From CAZWCX01 sp964632945 (GTDB lineage: Bacteria > Planctomycetota > MHYJ01 > WSZJ01 > CAZWCX01), in NCBI GenBank assembly GCA_964632945.1, contig CAZWCX010000021.1:1-64000 (forward strand): a stretch of DNA of 64,000 nucleotides, written 5' to 3'. This document shows positions 41,207 through 49,477 of the stretch, one piece after another. Made by a program: the position numbers and the translations under genes. Within the stretch, counting starts at the first letter, position 1. Every line of letters starts with the position of its first letter. Below the pieces are notes generated by a model. That model was not told the DNA's origin, made no database searches, and saw only the letters and a program-made list of their open reading frames with translations.

Positions 41207-44188
41207 ATGTTGTGCTCCTGCTGCGGTCGACCCATGGACGCCGGCGCCGGCGTCGGCACGTGTCCGGCGTGCGGGATCACCGCCCGCGAGGCCGGGACGG
41301 CCTCGCGCACGAACCCGGAGCCGGGCGAGACGGTGCGGGGCGGCGGATCGCCCGGCGCCCCGAGCGCAGCGGATCGTCCCGTCGCCGCCGGCACTCCCTT
41401 CGGCCGTTACCGACTGATCGACCGGCTCGGGGGAGGCGGGATGGGGGTGGTCTGGAAGGCCTGGGACGACTCGGCCGGCCGATTCGTGGCATTGAAACAG
41501 GTTCTCGCGGAGGTGGCCGCGGATTCGGTGGGGCGGGAGCGGTTCCTCCGGGAGGCGCGACTGTCGGCGCGACTGCGCCACCCGGGAATCGTCACGGTGC
41601 ATGACGTCGGGATCGTCGACGGCGTGCCCTATCTGACCATGGAATGGGTGGAAGGGCGACCGTTGTTCGCGCCTTGCCTCGCGACGGGTGCGAAGGGTCC
41701 GAGCCCGTCGGCTGCGGCAGGCCTGCGGGAGGACGTGTCGCGGCTGGCGCAAGTGGCCGAGGCGGTCGGGCACGCTCACGCGGAGGGAGTCGCTCACCGG
41801 GACCTGAAGCCGGCAAACGTGATCGTCGATGCGGAGGGTCGGCCGCGGGTGACGGACTTCGGGTTGGCCAAGGAGATGGACGCGGCGGGGGAGGGCGCGG
41901 GCCCGGGATTGACGTTGCAGGGCGAACTCCTCGGGACGCCGTCGTACATGTCGCCGGAGCAGGCGCGCGGGGAGGCCGGGCGCGCGGGACCGCGCAGCGA
42001 TGTCTGGTCGCTGGGGGTGATGTTGTTCGAGCGGCTGACCGGGGAACTGCCGTTTCCGGGGACGCGGGCGCTGGAGGTGGTGCGGCGGATCGCTTGCGAG
42101 GAGGCGCCGCGCGCATCGGCGAGGGCGCCGGGGATCGATGCGGACCTCGAGGCGGTCTGCGCGCGCGCGTTGGAGCGCAATCCCGCCGCGCGCTACGCCG
42201 ACGGCCGCGAGTTCGCCGCCGAACTTCGTGCCTGGCTGGCCGGTAGGCCGGTGGCCGCCCGACGACTCACGCCGGGGGAGCGGGCGCGGCGCTGGCTTCG
42301 CCGGCGGCGCGCCGCCGCCGGTGTGATGCTCCTGGCGGCGGGGATCGCCGCGTGGGCGCTCGCCGAGCGTCGCCATCGCCAGGGGCGCGAAAGTCGCGCC
42401 CTGCAAGACCTGATGGCGGAAGCAGGCGCGCTGGAGGGGGTCGTCTTTTCCCTGGAGCTGTCCCGGGACGACCGCGAGTTGCTGATCGAACAGGCCTTGG
42501 CCCGCATGGACGAACGGTTGCGAGTCGATGAGGACCTGGGCGTGGTGTGGTCCTGGCGCGGCGCCCTGCGGGATCTTGCCGGGCGCCCGGGCGCCGATGC
42601 CGACTTCGCTCAGGGGTGCGCCCGCGCCCCGGAGTCGCCGGTACCCTGGGCGTTGCGCGGGATTGCCCGGGTGCAGCGCTGGCTGAACGGCAGAGGGGTT
42701 CCATCGACGGTCATCGACGACACGAGCGTCTCCCGGGCCCGGCGCGCGGAGGAGACGCCGGCAGAACGGATCCTGCGGGAGTCCGGGCTGGCGGACCTGG
42801 CGCACCTGGAGTCCCTGGAGGCGCGCGACCTTCCCGACGGTCTGCACGACGTGGTGTCGCTGGGGCGCGCGATGGCCGCATACGCCTCGGATCGCCCCGA
42901 CGGCGCCGAGGCCGCGCTGCGACTTCTCGAAGGACTGGATTCGGCGCCGGCTTGGAAACTGACCGGACTGGCGCGCATGGCGTGCGGGCGCCCCGCGCTC
43001 GATGCCTTCGACCGCGCCCTCGTGCGCTGGCCGGGCGATCGGAGCGCGCGCCGGCTGCGCGCCCTGGCGATCATCGAGGCGACGGCGGGATTGCCGGCGC
43101 CGGCGGAACGGCGGGACGGGTGGAAGCGGGCGCTCGAGGACCTCGCCCTCGTGCGTCGCGCCGAACCGGCCTCCGGCGACGCGCTCTACCTGACCGCGAT
43201 CGCCCTGGACCGGCTCGCTCGCGAACCGGACCACGATCCGGCGGAGGCCGCGCGCCGGGAAGAGCAGGCATTTCGGGCCGTCACCGAGGTGGTCGAGCAA
43301 CGGCCCGGGCACGGTCCGGCCTGGTTTCTCCGCGCGGAAATGCGGCAGCGACGGGCCGAGGGCCTTCGCGGGCGCGGGGAGGATCCGCGGGCGGAACTGG
43401 AGGCGGCGATCGCGGATTTGGACCGGGCGCTGGAGCACGGCTGCGAGGAGGCGGTGACGCGCCACAATCGCGGCAACGCGTGGTTGGCGCTCGATCGGGC
43501 GCGCGCGAGCCGGGGCGGCGACCGGGACGAATGCCGGACGCGGGCGGAGGAGGATCACCAGGCCGCGCGCGCGGCCGGACGGGGCGAGGCCTGTTTCGGT
43601 CTGGCCCAACTCCGCCTTCTGTCCGGCCGGTTCGACGACGCGGCGCGGATCCTGCGGGAGTGCATCGACGCCTTCCCCGCGCTCGCGGCGGACGCCCGGC
43701 GGCGCCTCGACCTCTTGGAGGGGGAGCGGATCGCCACGCAATCGGAGTGGGGAAGGGACTGGACCATGGGGTTCGCGCACATGGACCGGAACGAGTACGC
43801 CGCCGCGTACGGTTGCTTCGAGCGCGGTTTCGAGCGCTGGGAAGCCGCGCTCCGGGCCGCGGGCGAGGGTCGCGCGCGGCTGGAGGCCGACCCGGTGGTG
43901 CGTCGCCGGCTGGCCCCGGCGCGGTACAACGCCGCGTGCATCGAGGCGTTGCGGTCGCAGGGCCGCGCGGACCCCGCGGCGCCGGTCCGCCCGCTCCCCG
44001 ACGCCGAGCGCCGGGCGCACCTCGAGCGCGCACTGGCGCACCTGGAGGCGGCCGCGCGCGCCGGGTGGACCGACGCCGCCGCCGCGGCGCGGGATCCGGA
44101 TCTGATCGCCCTGCACGACGACCCTCGCTTCGCCCTTCTCTTGCGCGCGATGGCCCCCGCCGCGGGGACGGATCCGAAGAGAAAGTAG
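41207..44188 (+). CDS. Zinc-ribbon Ser/Thr kinase with extracytosolic TPR region
   Basis: The protein has 993 residues. Residues 3-22 form a zinc ribbon (CSCCG...CPACG). The kinase domain (67-345) is intact: GGGGMG, K97, HRDLKPAN near 197 and DFG near 216. A transmembrane helix lies at about 370-390 (VMLLAAGIAAWALA). The outer part is a long row of Ala/Arg/Glu-rich helices consistent with tetratricopeptide repeats (for example CFGLAQLRLLSGRFDDAARI). The ATG at 41207 is 9 nt after GGAG and gives the zinc ribbon at the very N-terminus, as in related kinases. The frame is open 108 codons further upstream but that part is not protein-like. Confidence 0.92.
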   Translation: MLCSCCGRPMDAGAGVGTCPACGITAREAGTASRTNPEPGETVRGGGSPGAPSAADRPVAAGTPFGRYRLIDRLGGGGMGVVWKAWDDSAGRFVALKQVLAEVAADSVGRERFLREARLSARLRHPGIVTVHDVGIVDGVPYLTMEWVEGRPLFAPCLATGAKGPSPSAAAGLREDVSRLAQVAEAVGHAHAEGVAHRDLKPANVIVDAEGRPRVTDFGLAKEMDAAGEGAGPGLTLQGELLGTPSYMSPEQARGEAGRAGPRSDVWSLGVMLFERLTGELPFPGTRALEVVRRIACEEAPRASARAPGIDADLEAVCARALERNPAARYADGREFAAELRAWLAGRPVAARRLTPGERARRWLRRRRAAAGVMLLAAGIAAWALAERRHRQGRESRALQDLMAEAGALEGVVFSLELSRDDRELLIEQALARMDERLRVDEDLGVVWSWRGALRDLAGRPGADADFAQGCARAPESPVPWALRGIARVQRWLNGRGVPSTVIDDTSVSRARRAEETPAERILRESGLADLAHLESLEARDLPDGLHDVVSLGRAMAAYASDRPDGAEAALRLLEGLDSAPAWKLTGLARMACGRPALDAFDRALVRWPGDRSARRLRALAIIEATAGLPAPAERRDGWKRALEDLALVRRAEPASGDALYLTAIALDRLAREPDHDPAEAARREEQAFRAVTEVVEQRPGHGPAWFLRAEMRQRRAEGLRGRGEDPRAELEAAIADLDRALEHGCEEAVTRHNRGNAWLALDRARASRGGDRDECRTRAEEDHQAARAAGRGEACFGLAQLRLLSGRFDDAARILRECIDAFPALAADARRRLDLLEGERIATQSEWGRDWTMGFAHMDRNEYAAAYGCFERGFERWEAALRAAGEGRARLEADPVVRRRLAPARYNAACIEALRSQGRADPAAPVRPLPDAERRAHLERALAHLEAAARAGWTDAAAAARDPDLIALHDDPRFALLLRAMAPAAGTDPKRK

Positions 44189-44220
44189 AGGAGCGGTCGA
44201 GGCCGGACGGAATCGCCCCG

Positions 44221-44853
44221 CTACCGTCGTCTCGGCATGCCCAGGACCAGGGCAATCGCCACCGGGATGAACGGGAGCGACTCGAGCAGCCAGCGGAGAT
44301 TCCCCTGCAGGAAGGGCTGCAGCGCGGAGGAGGCAGGCGCCGCCTGCCACGCCCACAATCCAAGGAAGTGGAGCGCCGTGGCCGTGAGGAGCAGGACACC
44401 CATCGCCCGCCGCGATCCGCTCGCCAGTCCTGCGGCCAGGCCGACCCCCGCTCCCCACATCGGCAGGAGCGCCGCATCGCGGGGTGACCAGCCGCCGACG
44501 ATGGGCCAATAGACCGCTTTTTGGGCCAGGATGCCGAGCGCAAATCCGAGCGGCGGACCGAGCACCCAGCCGGCGAGACGCCCGGAGCGGATGCCGGCGA
44601 TCAGCAGGATCAGCATCCCGGAAACGCTGCCCACGCCCACCACCTCGCCGAGATCGCTCGACGATTGGAGCGGGCGGCGGAACAGGCGCACGAGGATCGC
44701 CGCGAGGATCGGCGCCGCCGTCGCCGCCAGGATCCAGCCGGCCAGCGCGAGGCCCCCCCTTCCGCCCCTTTCCCGAGCCGGAGAGGGGAGGGACGGCTCC
44801 GCGGGGGCACTCCCCACGGCCGGGTCGGATGCGGGTTCATCCGGCCTCGGCAT
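44221..44853 (-). CDS. Multi-pass membrane protein
   Basis: The protein has 210 residues: a Pro/Ser/Ala-rich tail of about 35 residues, then roughly six hydrophobic segments (LALAGWILAATAAPILAAIL, VSGMLILLIAGI, WVLGPPLGFALGILA and others). The ATG lies 2 nt after the stop of the radical SAM gene, with a GGGGGG stretch upstream, so it is translated together with it. I recognise no family. It could be a membrane partner for the exported-looking domain fused to the radical SAM protein, but that is speculation. Confidence 0.75.
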   Translation of the reverse strand: MPRPDEPASDPAVGSAPAEPSLPSPARERGGRGGLALAGWILAATAAPILAAILVRLFRRPLQSSSDLGEVVGVGSVSGMLILLIAGIRSGRLAGWVLGPPLGFALGILAQKAVYWPIVGGWSPRDAALLPMWGAGVGLAAGLASGSRRAMGVLLLTATALHFLGLWAWQAAPASSALQPFLQGNLRWLLESLPFIPVAIALVLGMPRRR

Positions 44854-44855
44854 GG

Positions 44856-46904
44856 CTACGATCCCCCCTGGCTGCGCGCCCAGGCGATGTACTCCCGGAC
44901 GCACTGCTCCAGGCGTTCGAGGGCCGCGCGCGCCTGGCGTTCCCGGAGCGCCCGCTCCATCACCTTGCGCACCGCCGGATCCGCGACGGCGTTGATCTCG
45001 GCGTGCGCCGTCGCCACCTCCTGGCTCCACTCGTGATACTCGAAGCGCCGGTCGTAATGACTGATGACGGCGATGAACTCCCGGTCGCTCGCGGCGCGGT
45101 CCTCGAGGGCCTTGGCTTCGCCCAGAGAGATCCGGGACGGGTCCTTGGCTTCGGGCGGCGGCTGGCCCTCGTTGTTCCAGGAGAGGACGCCGTCGGCGTC
45201 CAGGCGCTTGTGGGTGGCAAAGACGAAACCGACCTTCTTCTCCGCGTCATATCCGTCGGCGATGAAAGCGACTCCGTTCCGATCGTACGGGACGTCGCGC
45301 GACAGCCGATAACCTTCCTGGGCAAAGACGCGCGAGATGACCTCCCGCGCCTTGGCTTCGTCCAGGCGGGAGGGCGCGCCGGTGCCGAAGGGAGACGTGC
45401 GGAAGGGGAGTCCGCTCTCGGCGACGGTGAACGGGTGCGGCGGCTTGTCCGGCGCGGGTTCCGGATCCTCGGCGGCAGCCGGTTGGAACAGCGCGCCGAG
45501 GCCGACGGCCGCGGCAGCCGCGAGGAAGGAGGCGGCATATGGATAGGGGACCGGCGTGGGGTGGCGCGTCGGATCGGGATCGGCGTGCGACGGATACCCG
45601 GGCGTGCGCATGCGACGAACCGGCTTCACCTCGAGGGGCGCGCCCCGCCGCCGGAACCGCAAGCGTGGTCGCGCCGGTTCGGCCCCCGCGCCCTTCGCTT
45701 CCGGATCGGGAGTCGCGGCCGAAGTCGCGTCGACCTCTTCGTGCCGGATCACCAGGGTCTCCGCGAAGGAGAGCAGGGGGAAGGCCGGATTGTACATCTT
45801 GTGCAGGAAGACCCCCGAACGCGCCCGCCACAACCGCCTCGCCGCGTCGTCGGCGATCGGCAGGAGGATCCGGTCGTGCTCGCACACGATCGGGCTCACC
45901 CGGTCGACGCGTCCCGTCGTCTGCCAGTTCACGCACGCGCACCAGCTCGAGCAGCGCGCCGACAGGGCGCAGCCGTCGCACTCGGCCTTCTCCGCCTCGG
46001 CCTCGCAGCTCGACCCCCGGCGCTTCCCCTCGTCGAATCCCGAGGCGACGTTCCCGATGGCCCATTCGTCGTCGCGGTCCTCGCGCACGAACTGCACGCA
46101 CGGATACAAGCGTCCGGAAGGCGCGACCGAGAATTGCCGGACCCCCATGGCGCACCGCTCGCTGCGGTCGAGCGGACCCCGCGTCCACGTGCGGATGCGC
46201 TCGTCGAGGGCGCTCACATACACCTTCTCGCCCGCCAACGTCCGCTCCACGTACCGGTCGGCCATGCGACGATACGCCGCCGACAGCCGGTCGAGGTCGT
46301 CGCGGGTCCAGGGCGCGCCGTAGTCGAGGGTCGTCGAGATGTACCGGAAGCCGCGTTCGAACAGCCAATCGACCGAGGCATCCGCCCGGCCCCCGCCGTC
46401 GGGGGTGAGCACGCAGGTGACGTTCGCGCACGGGTTCCAGGTCAGCAGGCGGTCGATCGCCTCTCCCAATCGGGCCGCCGATCCCCGCCCGGCGGCGTCG
46501 GGGCGCTGGCGGTCCTGGATCGCCGGATCGCCGTCCAGGCTGATCGACACGAACACCCGCCGCCGGGCCAGGTCGCGCAGGACCGGTTCCGTCAACAGCA
46601 CGCCGTTCGTGCTCGTCTTGAAGGAGACTCGCAGCCCGCCGGCGCCCGCCCCTGCGGTCGCGCGGTCGGCCACCCGGCAGAGCAGTTCCGGCTCCAGGAG
46701 CGGTTCGCCGCCGAAAAACACGACTTCCAGGTGCTCCGCCCCCTGCCGCCGCGCCTCCGCAAGAGCGAAATCCACGCCCCGGTCGGCGGTCTCGGGCGCC
46801 ATCCGTCGGGCGAACTTCTCCCCCGTATAGCAGTAGGTGCAGCGAAGGTTGCAGGCGTGCGTGAGATGAAACGCGACCGAGAGGGTGCCTCCGCGTGCCG
46901 GCAT
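44856..46904 (-). CDS. Radical SAM/SPASM protein with fused C-terminal domain
   Basis: The ORF has 682 residues. The start follows GGAGGT by 6 nt. The radical SAM cluster motif is C18xxxC22xxC25 (CNLRCTYC), with GGEPLL afterwards, and the SPASM region at about 245-345 is rich in cysteines (CAMG, PCVQF, CDGCALSARCSSWCAC, IVCEHD), so two auxiliary Fe-S clusters are likely, as in peptide-modifying maturases. Residues 457-478 form a hydrophobic, signal-peptide-like stretch (YAASFLAAAAAVGLGALFQP, then AAA), followed by a charged 200-residue domain of unknown family. An internal ATG at 45611 (residue 432) could start this as a separate exported protein. No precursor peptide was found nearby. Confidence 0.85.
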   Translation of the reverse strand: MPARGGTLSVAFHLTHACNLRCTYCYTGEKFARRMAPETADRGVDFALAEARRQGAEHLEVVFFGGEPLLEPELLCRVADRATAGAGAGGLRVSFKTSTNGVLLTEPVLRDLARRRVFVSISLDGDPAIQDRQRPDAAGRGSAARLGEAIDRLLTWNPCANVTCVLTPDGGGRADASVDWLFERGFRYISTTLDYGAPWTRDDLDRLSAAYRRMADRYVERTLAGEKVYVSALDERIRTWTRGPLDRSERCAMGVRQFSVAPSGRLYPCVQFVREDRDDEWAIGNVASGFDEGKRRGSSCEAEAEKAECDGCALSARCSSWCACVNWQTTGRVDRVSPIVCEHDRILLPIADDAARRLWRARSGVFLHKMYNPAFPLLSFAETLVIRHEEVDATSAATPDPEAKGAGAEPARPRLRFRRRGAPLEVKPVRRMRTPGYPSHADPDPTRHPTPVPYPYAASFLAAAAAVGLGALFQPAAAEDPEPAPDKPPHPFTVAESGLPFRTSPFGTGAPSRLDEAKAREVISRVFAQEGYRLSRDVPYDRNGVAFIADGYDAEKKVGFVFATHKRLDADGVLSWNNEGQPPPEAKDPSRISLGEAKALEDRAASDREFIAVISHYDRRFEYHEWSQEVATAHAEINAVADPAVRKVMERALRERQARAALERLEQCVREYIAWARSQGGS

Positions 46905-47101
46905 CGCGTGACCTCCAGAATCGGTTCGAAGCGAATTCGCCCCCCCATGGTAGCGCACGAGGCCGCAATCCTCGGCATGGAATCTCGAGCAGGGGCGAAG
47001 GTCGAGGCGAAGGGCTTTCCCCACCCCGGACCGGAAGCGGATCCCCGGCCGGTCCGGTCCCCCGCGCGTGGGCCGCCGGAGGCATCGTCCGGAGGCCGCC
47101 G

Positions 47102-47521
47102 TCAGTCCCGCGGGAGGGGGAAGTAGAAGTCGCGTTGCGCCAACGCCTCGTATCGGTCGGAGAGCAGGCTCCCCTCCACCCCCACATTGTCGTAGGGGTG
47201 TTCCGCGATGTGCACGACCGGCCGGCCGCGGGCGGTCCCGAGGCACGCCTCGAAGGCGCCGGTGAACTCGGCCACCACCCGCTGCTTCTGCGTGCGCCGC
47301 AACCGCGGGCAGAAGAGCAGGAGATGCAGGTAAGCGGGTCCGTCCAGTCCGCACAGGCGCCCGCCGACCGCGGCTTCCCCGGGGGCATACTCCCGGAAGT
47401 GGATGCCGAAGATCTCCCGTTCGAAGCCGGTCGAGCGCACGAACGCGGCGGTCAACGCCTCCGCCAGGCGCGCCCGGGACTCCGGGTCGCTTGCGGGGAG
47501 CGTGATTTCCAGGCACGGCAT
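47102..47521 (-). CDS. Tautomerase-superfamily protein
   Basis: The protein has 139 residues. The ATG (GGAGGA 8 nt upstream) places Pro directly after Met (MPCLEITLP), the catalytic N-terminal proline of 4-oxalocrotonate tautomerase-like enzymes, and the beta-alpha-beta pattern appears twice (SRARLAEALTAAFVRSTG; QKQRVVAEFTGAFEACLG), as in the longer fused forms. The substrate is unknown. It lies 197 nt before the radical SAM gene on the same strand. Confidence 0.82.
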   Translation of the reverse strand: MPCLEITLPASDPESRARLAEALTAAFVRSTGFEREIFGIHFREYAPGEAAVGGRLCGLDGPAYLHLLLFCPRLRRTQKQRVVAEFTGAFEACLGTARGRPVVHIAEHPYDNVGVEGSLLSDRYEALAQRDFYFPLPRD

Positions 47522-47700
47522 GTCGAGTCCTCCGTCGAAGAAGGTGTGCCCGCCCTGCGCCCGGGATTTCATCAGGAACGGGGTCGGAATTCCAGCACCC
47601 GCGCGCGCGCACGCGCGCAAGATCGAGGGGAGCCGATGCGGATGCGACCGGGAGGCAACCGCAAGCGGGCCGCATCGCCCCAGCGGCCGCCCGCCGGTCG

Positions 47701-49038
47701 TCAGTGGCGCGCGGCCGAGATGAAGCGGAACCCCTCCACCTTCATCGCGGGGAGGACCATGGTCGGGCTCTCGTGCGGGGCGACGCGAACCGACTTGCCG
47801 AGCCCGGTCACCCGGTTCAGCATCGCCACCACGCTCTGATGGTAGCGGAGGTTTCGGATGCCGTGGACGACCCGTCCCCCCTGGATGCGGAAGGTGCCGT
47901 CGCGCGTCATCCCGGTCAGCACGACCTGCATCGGCTCCACCATTCGGGTGTACCAGAACCGGCTCACCAGGATGCCGTCTTCGGTCCCACGAATGAGATC
48001 CTCGAGACTCGCCGATCCGCCCGCCACGACGAGGTTTCCCGGCACGGCCCCGACCGGGTCCGGGTAGGGCCCGGCGTGGCCGGTGGGGTCGAGCCCGAGT
48101 TTTCGCGCGGAGTCGCGGTCGTGGACCAGGCCGCAGGCGACGCCGCGATCGATCAAGCGGACGACCTGTCGCGGCGTTCCTTCGCCGTCGAAAAACGCCC
48201 CGTCCTGAAGGGGATGGGTCACGTCATCCCACAGGTCCAGCCCGCCCCCGAAGACGGCCTCCCCCAACCGGTCGGTGAGGAAACTCTCCTTCTCCAGCAC
48301 TTGCCGGCCGCCGAAGCCGTCCTGGAGGAACAGCATGAGGTCGTAGACGGCGGGCGGTTCGAGGATGACGGTGTACTCGCCCGGGGGGCAGTCCCGGGGC
48401 TGCGCGCCCGCGCGCGCCTTCTCGATGGCCCGTCCGGCGAGCGCGGGGACCTCCAGATCTTCCAGCGCGATCGCGGTCTGGTTGACCCATCCGGTGGAGT
48501 CCTCCGCCGTCATGGTCACCGAGAAGCCGGCCTGCGTGGCCTGGTAGAAGGCGAAACACCCGCGGCTCGTGGCGAGCGCTTCGATCGACTCGCCGGTGGC
48601 GGCGAATCCCGCCGCGACCGTCCCCGCCGCTCGCGCGGCCTCGATCGCGGCCCCGGCCCGGCGTGCGCGCGCCTCGGGCGGGCATCCGGCCGTCGCTGGG
48701 TCGTGGTGGTGCCGCTCGGTGTACCCCTGCGGCTCGGCCACGGGGAGCAGGTCCGGATCCTCGGGCGTCTCCCGGGCGATCGCCGTCGCCGCCGCCACCA
48801 CGTCCCGCAAGCCCTGGTCGTCCAGCCGGTCCGTCGTGGCTCGGCCGCTGCGCATGCCCAACACGCAGCGCACCGAAAGGGTCCGCCCCTCGTGCGAAAT
48901 GTTCTGGTGAATGGTGTTGTTCGCGAACCGGGTCAAGTGGGTGGCGCCGCCGTCGAGCCGGACTTCCGTTTCATCCGCTCCGGAAAGTCGAAGCGCGCGC
49001 TCGAGCACGTTCCGCGCCAGCTCGCGGGTCCAGATCAT
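47701..49038 (-). CDS. pmbA: TldE/PmbA family protein
   Basis: The protein has 445 residues and is the non-catalytic partner of the TldD metalloprotease: it has the family's N-terminal block (TRFANNTIHQNISHEGRTLS) and C-terminal block (GNLVVAGGSASLEDLIRGTE...GILVSRFWYTRMVEPMQ) but no HExxxH. TldD/TldE cuts unstructured peptides, for example microcin B17 leader and CcdA. A TldD gene with the active motif is at 55923-57374, about 7 kb away, so the pair is likely complete. The start fits the family; the ribosome site is weak. Confidence 0.92.
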   Translation of the reverse strand: MIWTRELARNVLERALRLSGADETEVRLDGGATHLTRFANNTIHQNISHEGRTLSVRCVLGMRSGRATTDRLDDQGLRDVVAAATAIARETPEDPDLLPVAEPQGYTERHHHDPATAGCPPEARARRAGAAIEAARAAGTVAAGFAATGESIEALATSRGCFAFYQATQAGFSVTMTAEDSTGWVNQTAIALEDLEVPALAGRAIEKARAGAQPRDCPPGEYTVILEPPAVYDLMLFLQDGFGGRQVLEKESFLTDRLGEAVFGGGLDLWDDVTHPLQDGAFFDGEGTPRQVVRLIDRGVACGLVHDRDSARKLGLDPTGHAGPYPDPVGAVPGNLVVAGGSASLEDLIRGTEDGILVSRFWYTRMVEPMQVVLTGMTRDGTFRIQGGRVVHGIRNLRYHQSVVAMLNRVTGLGKSVRVAPHESPTMVLPAMKVEGFRFISAARH

Positions 49039-49477
49039 CGCACGCGTCCCATCCGTACGCCGATCACGATGTCGCTCCCGGGCGGAGCACCGGGGGAGCG
49101 CCGGTCCCGCGGCGGACGGGACGGGGGCAAGGATACTTGGGCGGGACGGCGTTGTCACGCCCTCGCGGGGTTCCGAACGGCGGGCCCGCCGCCTCGCACG
49201 CATCCGTTCCCGAGGCGAGCAAGCCGGACTGCGCCCGGTTGGGGGATGTCCTGCTTCGGAACGGGCGGTCGGTCGCGGGGGGGGGCGACCGTGGACTCCC
49301 TCTCCAGACCGCGCTATCATCGCACATCGGCGGTACCGACCGGTCCGGCGGATTCGCATGTGGCCGGAATCGCCGGGCGGGACGAAGGGGGAGGCGCCGT
49401 CCCGGTCTGACCGGACGGAACGTCCGACCGTCGGGATGCTCGCCCGGCCGGGAACGGAAGCGGAGGGGACTTGCCTC
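49039..49477. other. Divergent intergenic region, 439 nt
   Basis: It lies between divergent pmbA and the M23 peptidase gene. One promoter candidate on the plus strand (49292-49320) was seen, and nothing convincing for pmbA. No ORF looks real. Confidence 0.4.
49292..49320 (+). promoter_or_regulatory. Promoter candidate for the M23 peptidase gene
   Basis: TGGACT (49292-49297), 17 nt, TATCAT (49315-49320), with a leader of about 150 nt. Confidence 0.4.

Noticed and set aside
46905..47101. A precursor peptide gene between the tautomerase and the radical SAM gene
   Set aside because: The only ATG frame gives a Pro/Arg/Gly-rich run with no Cys/Thr/Ser-rich core or leader-like helix, and it runs on past the start of the radical SAM gene.
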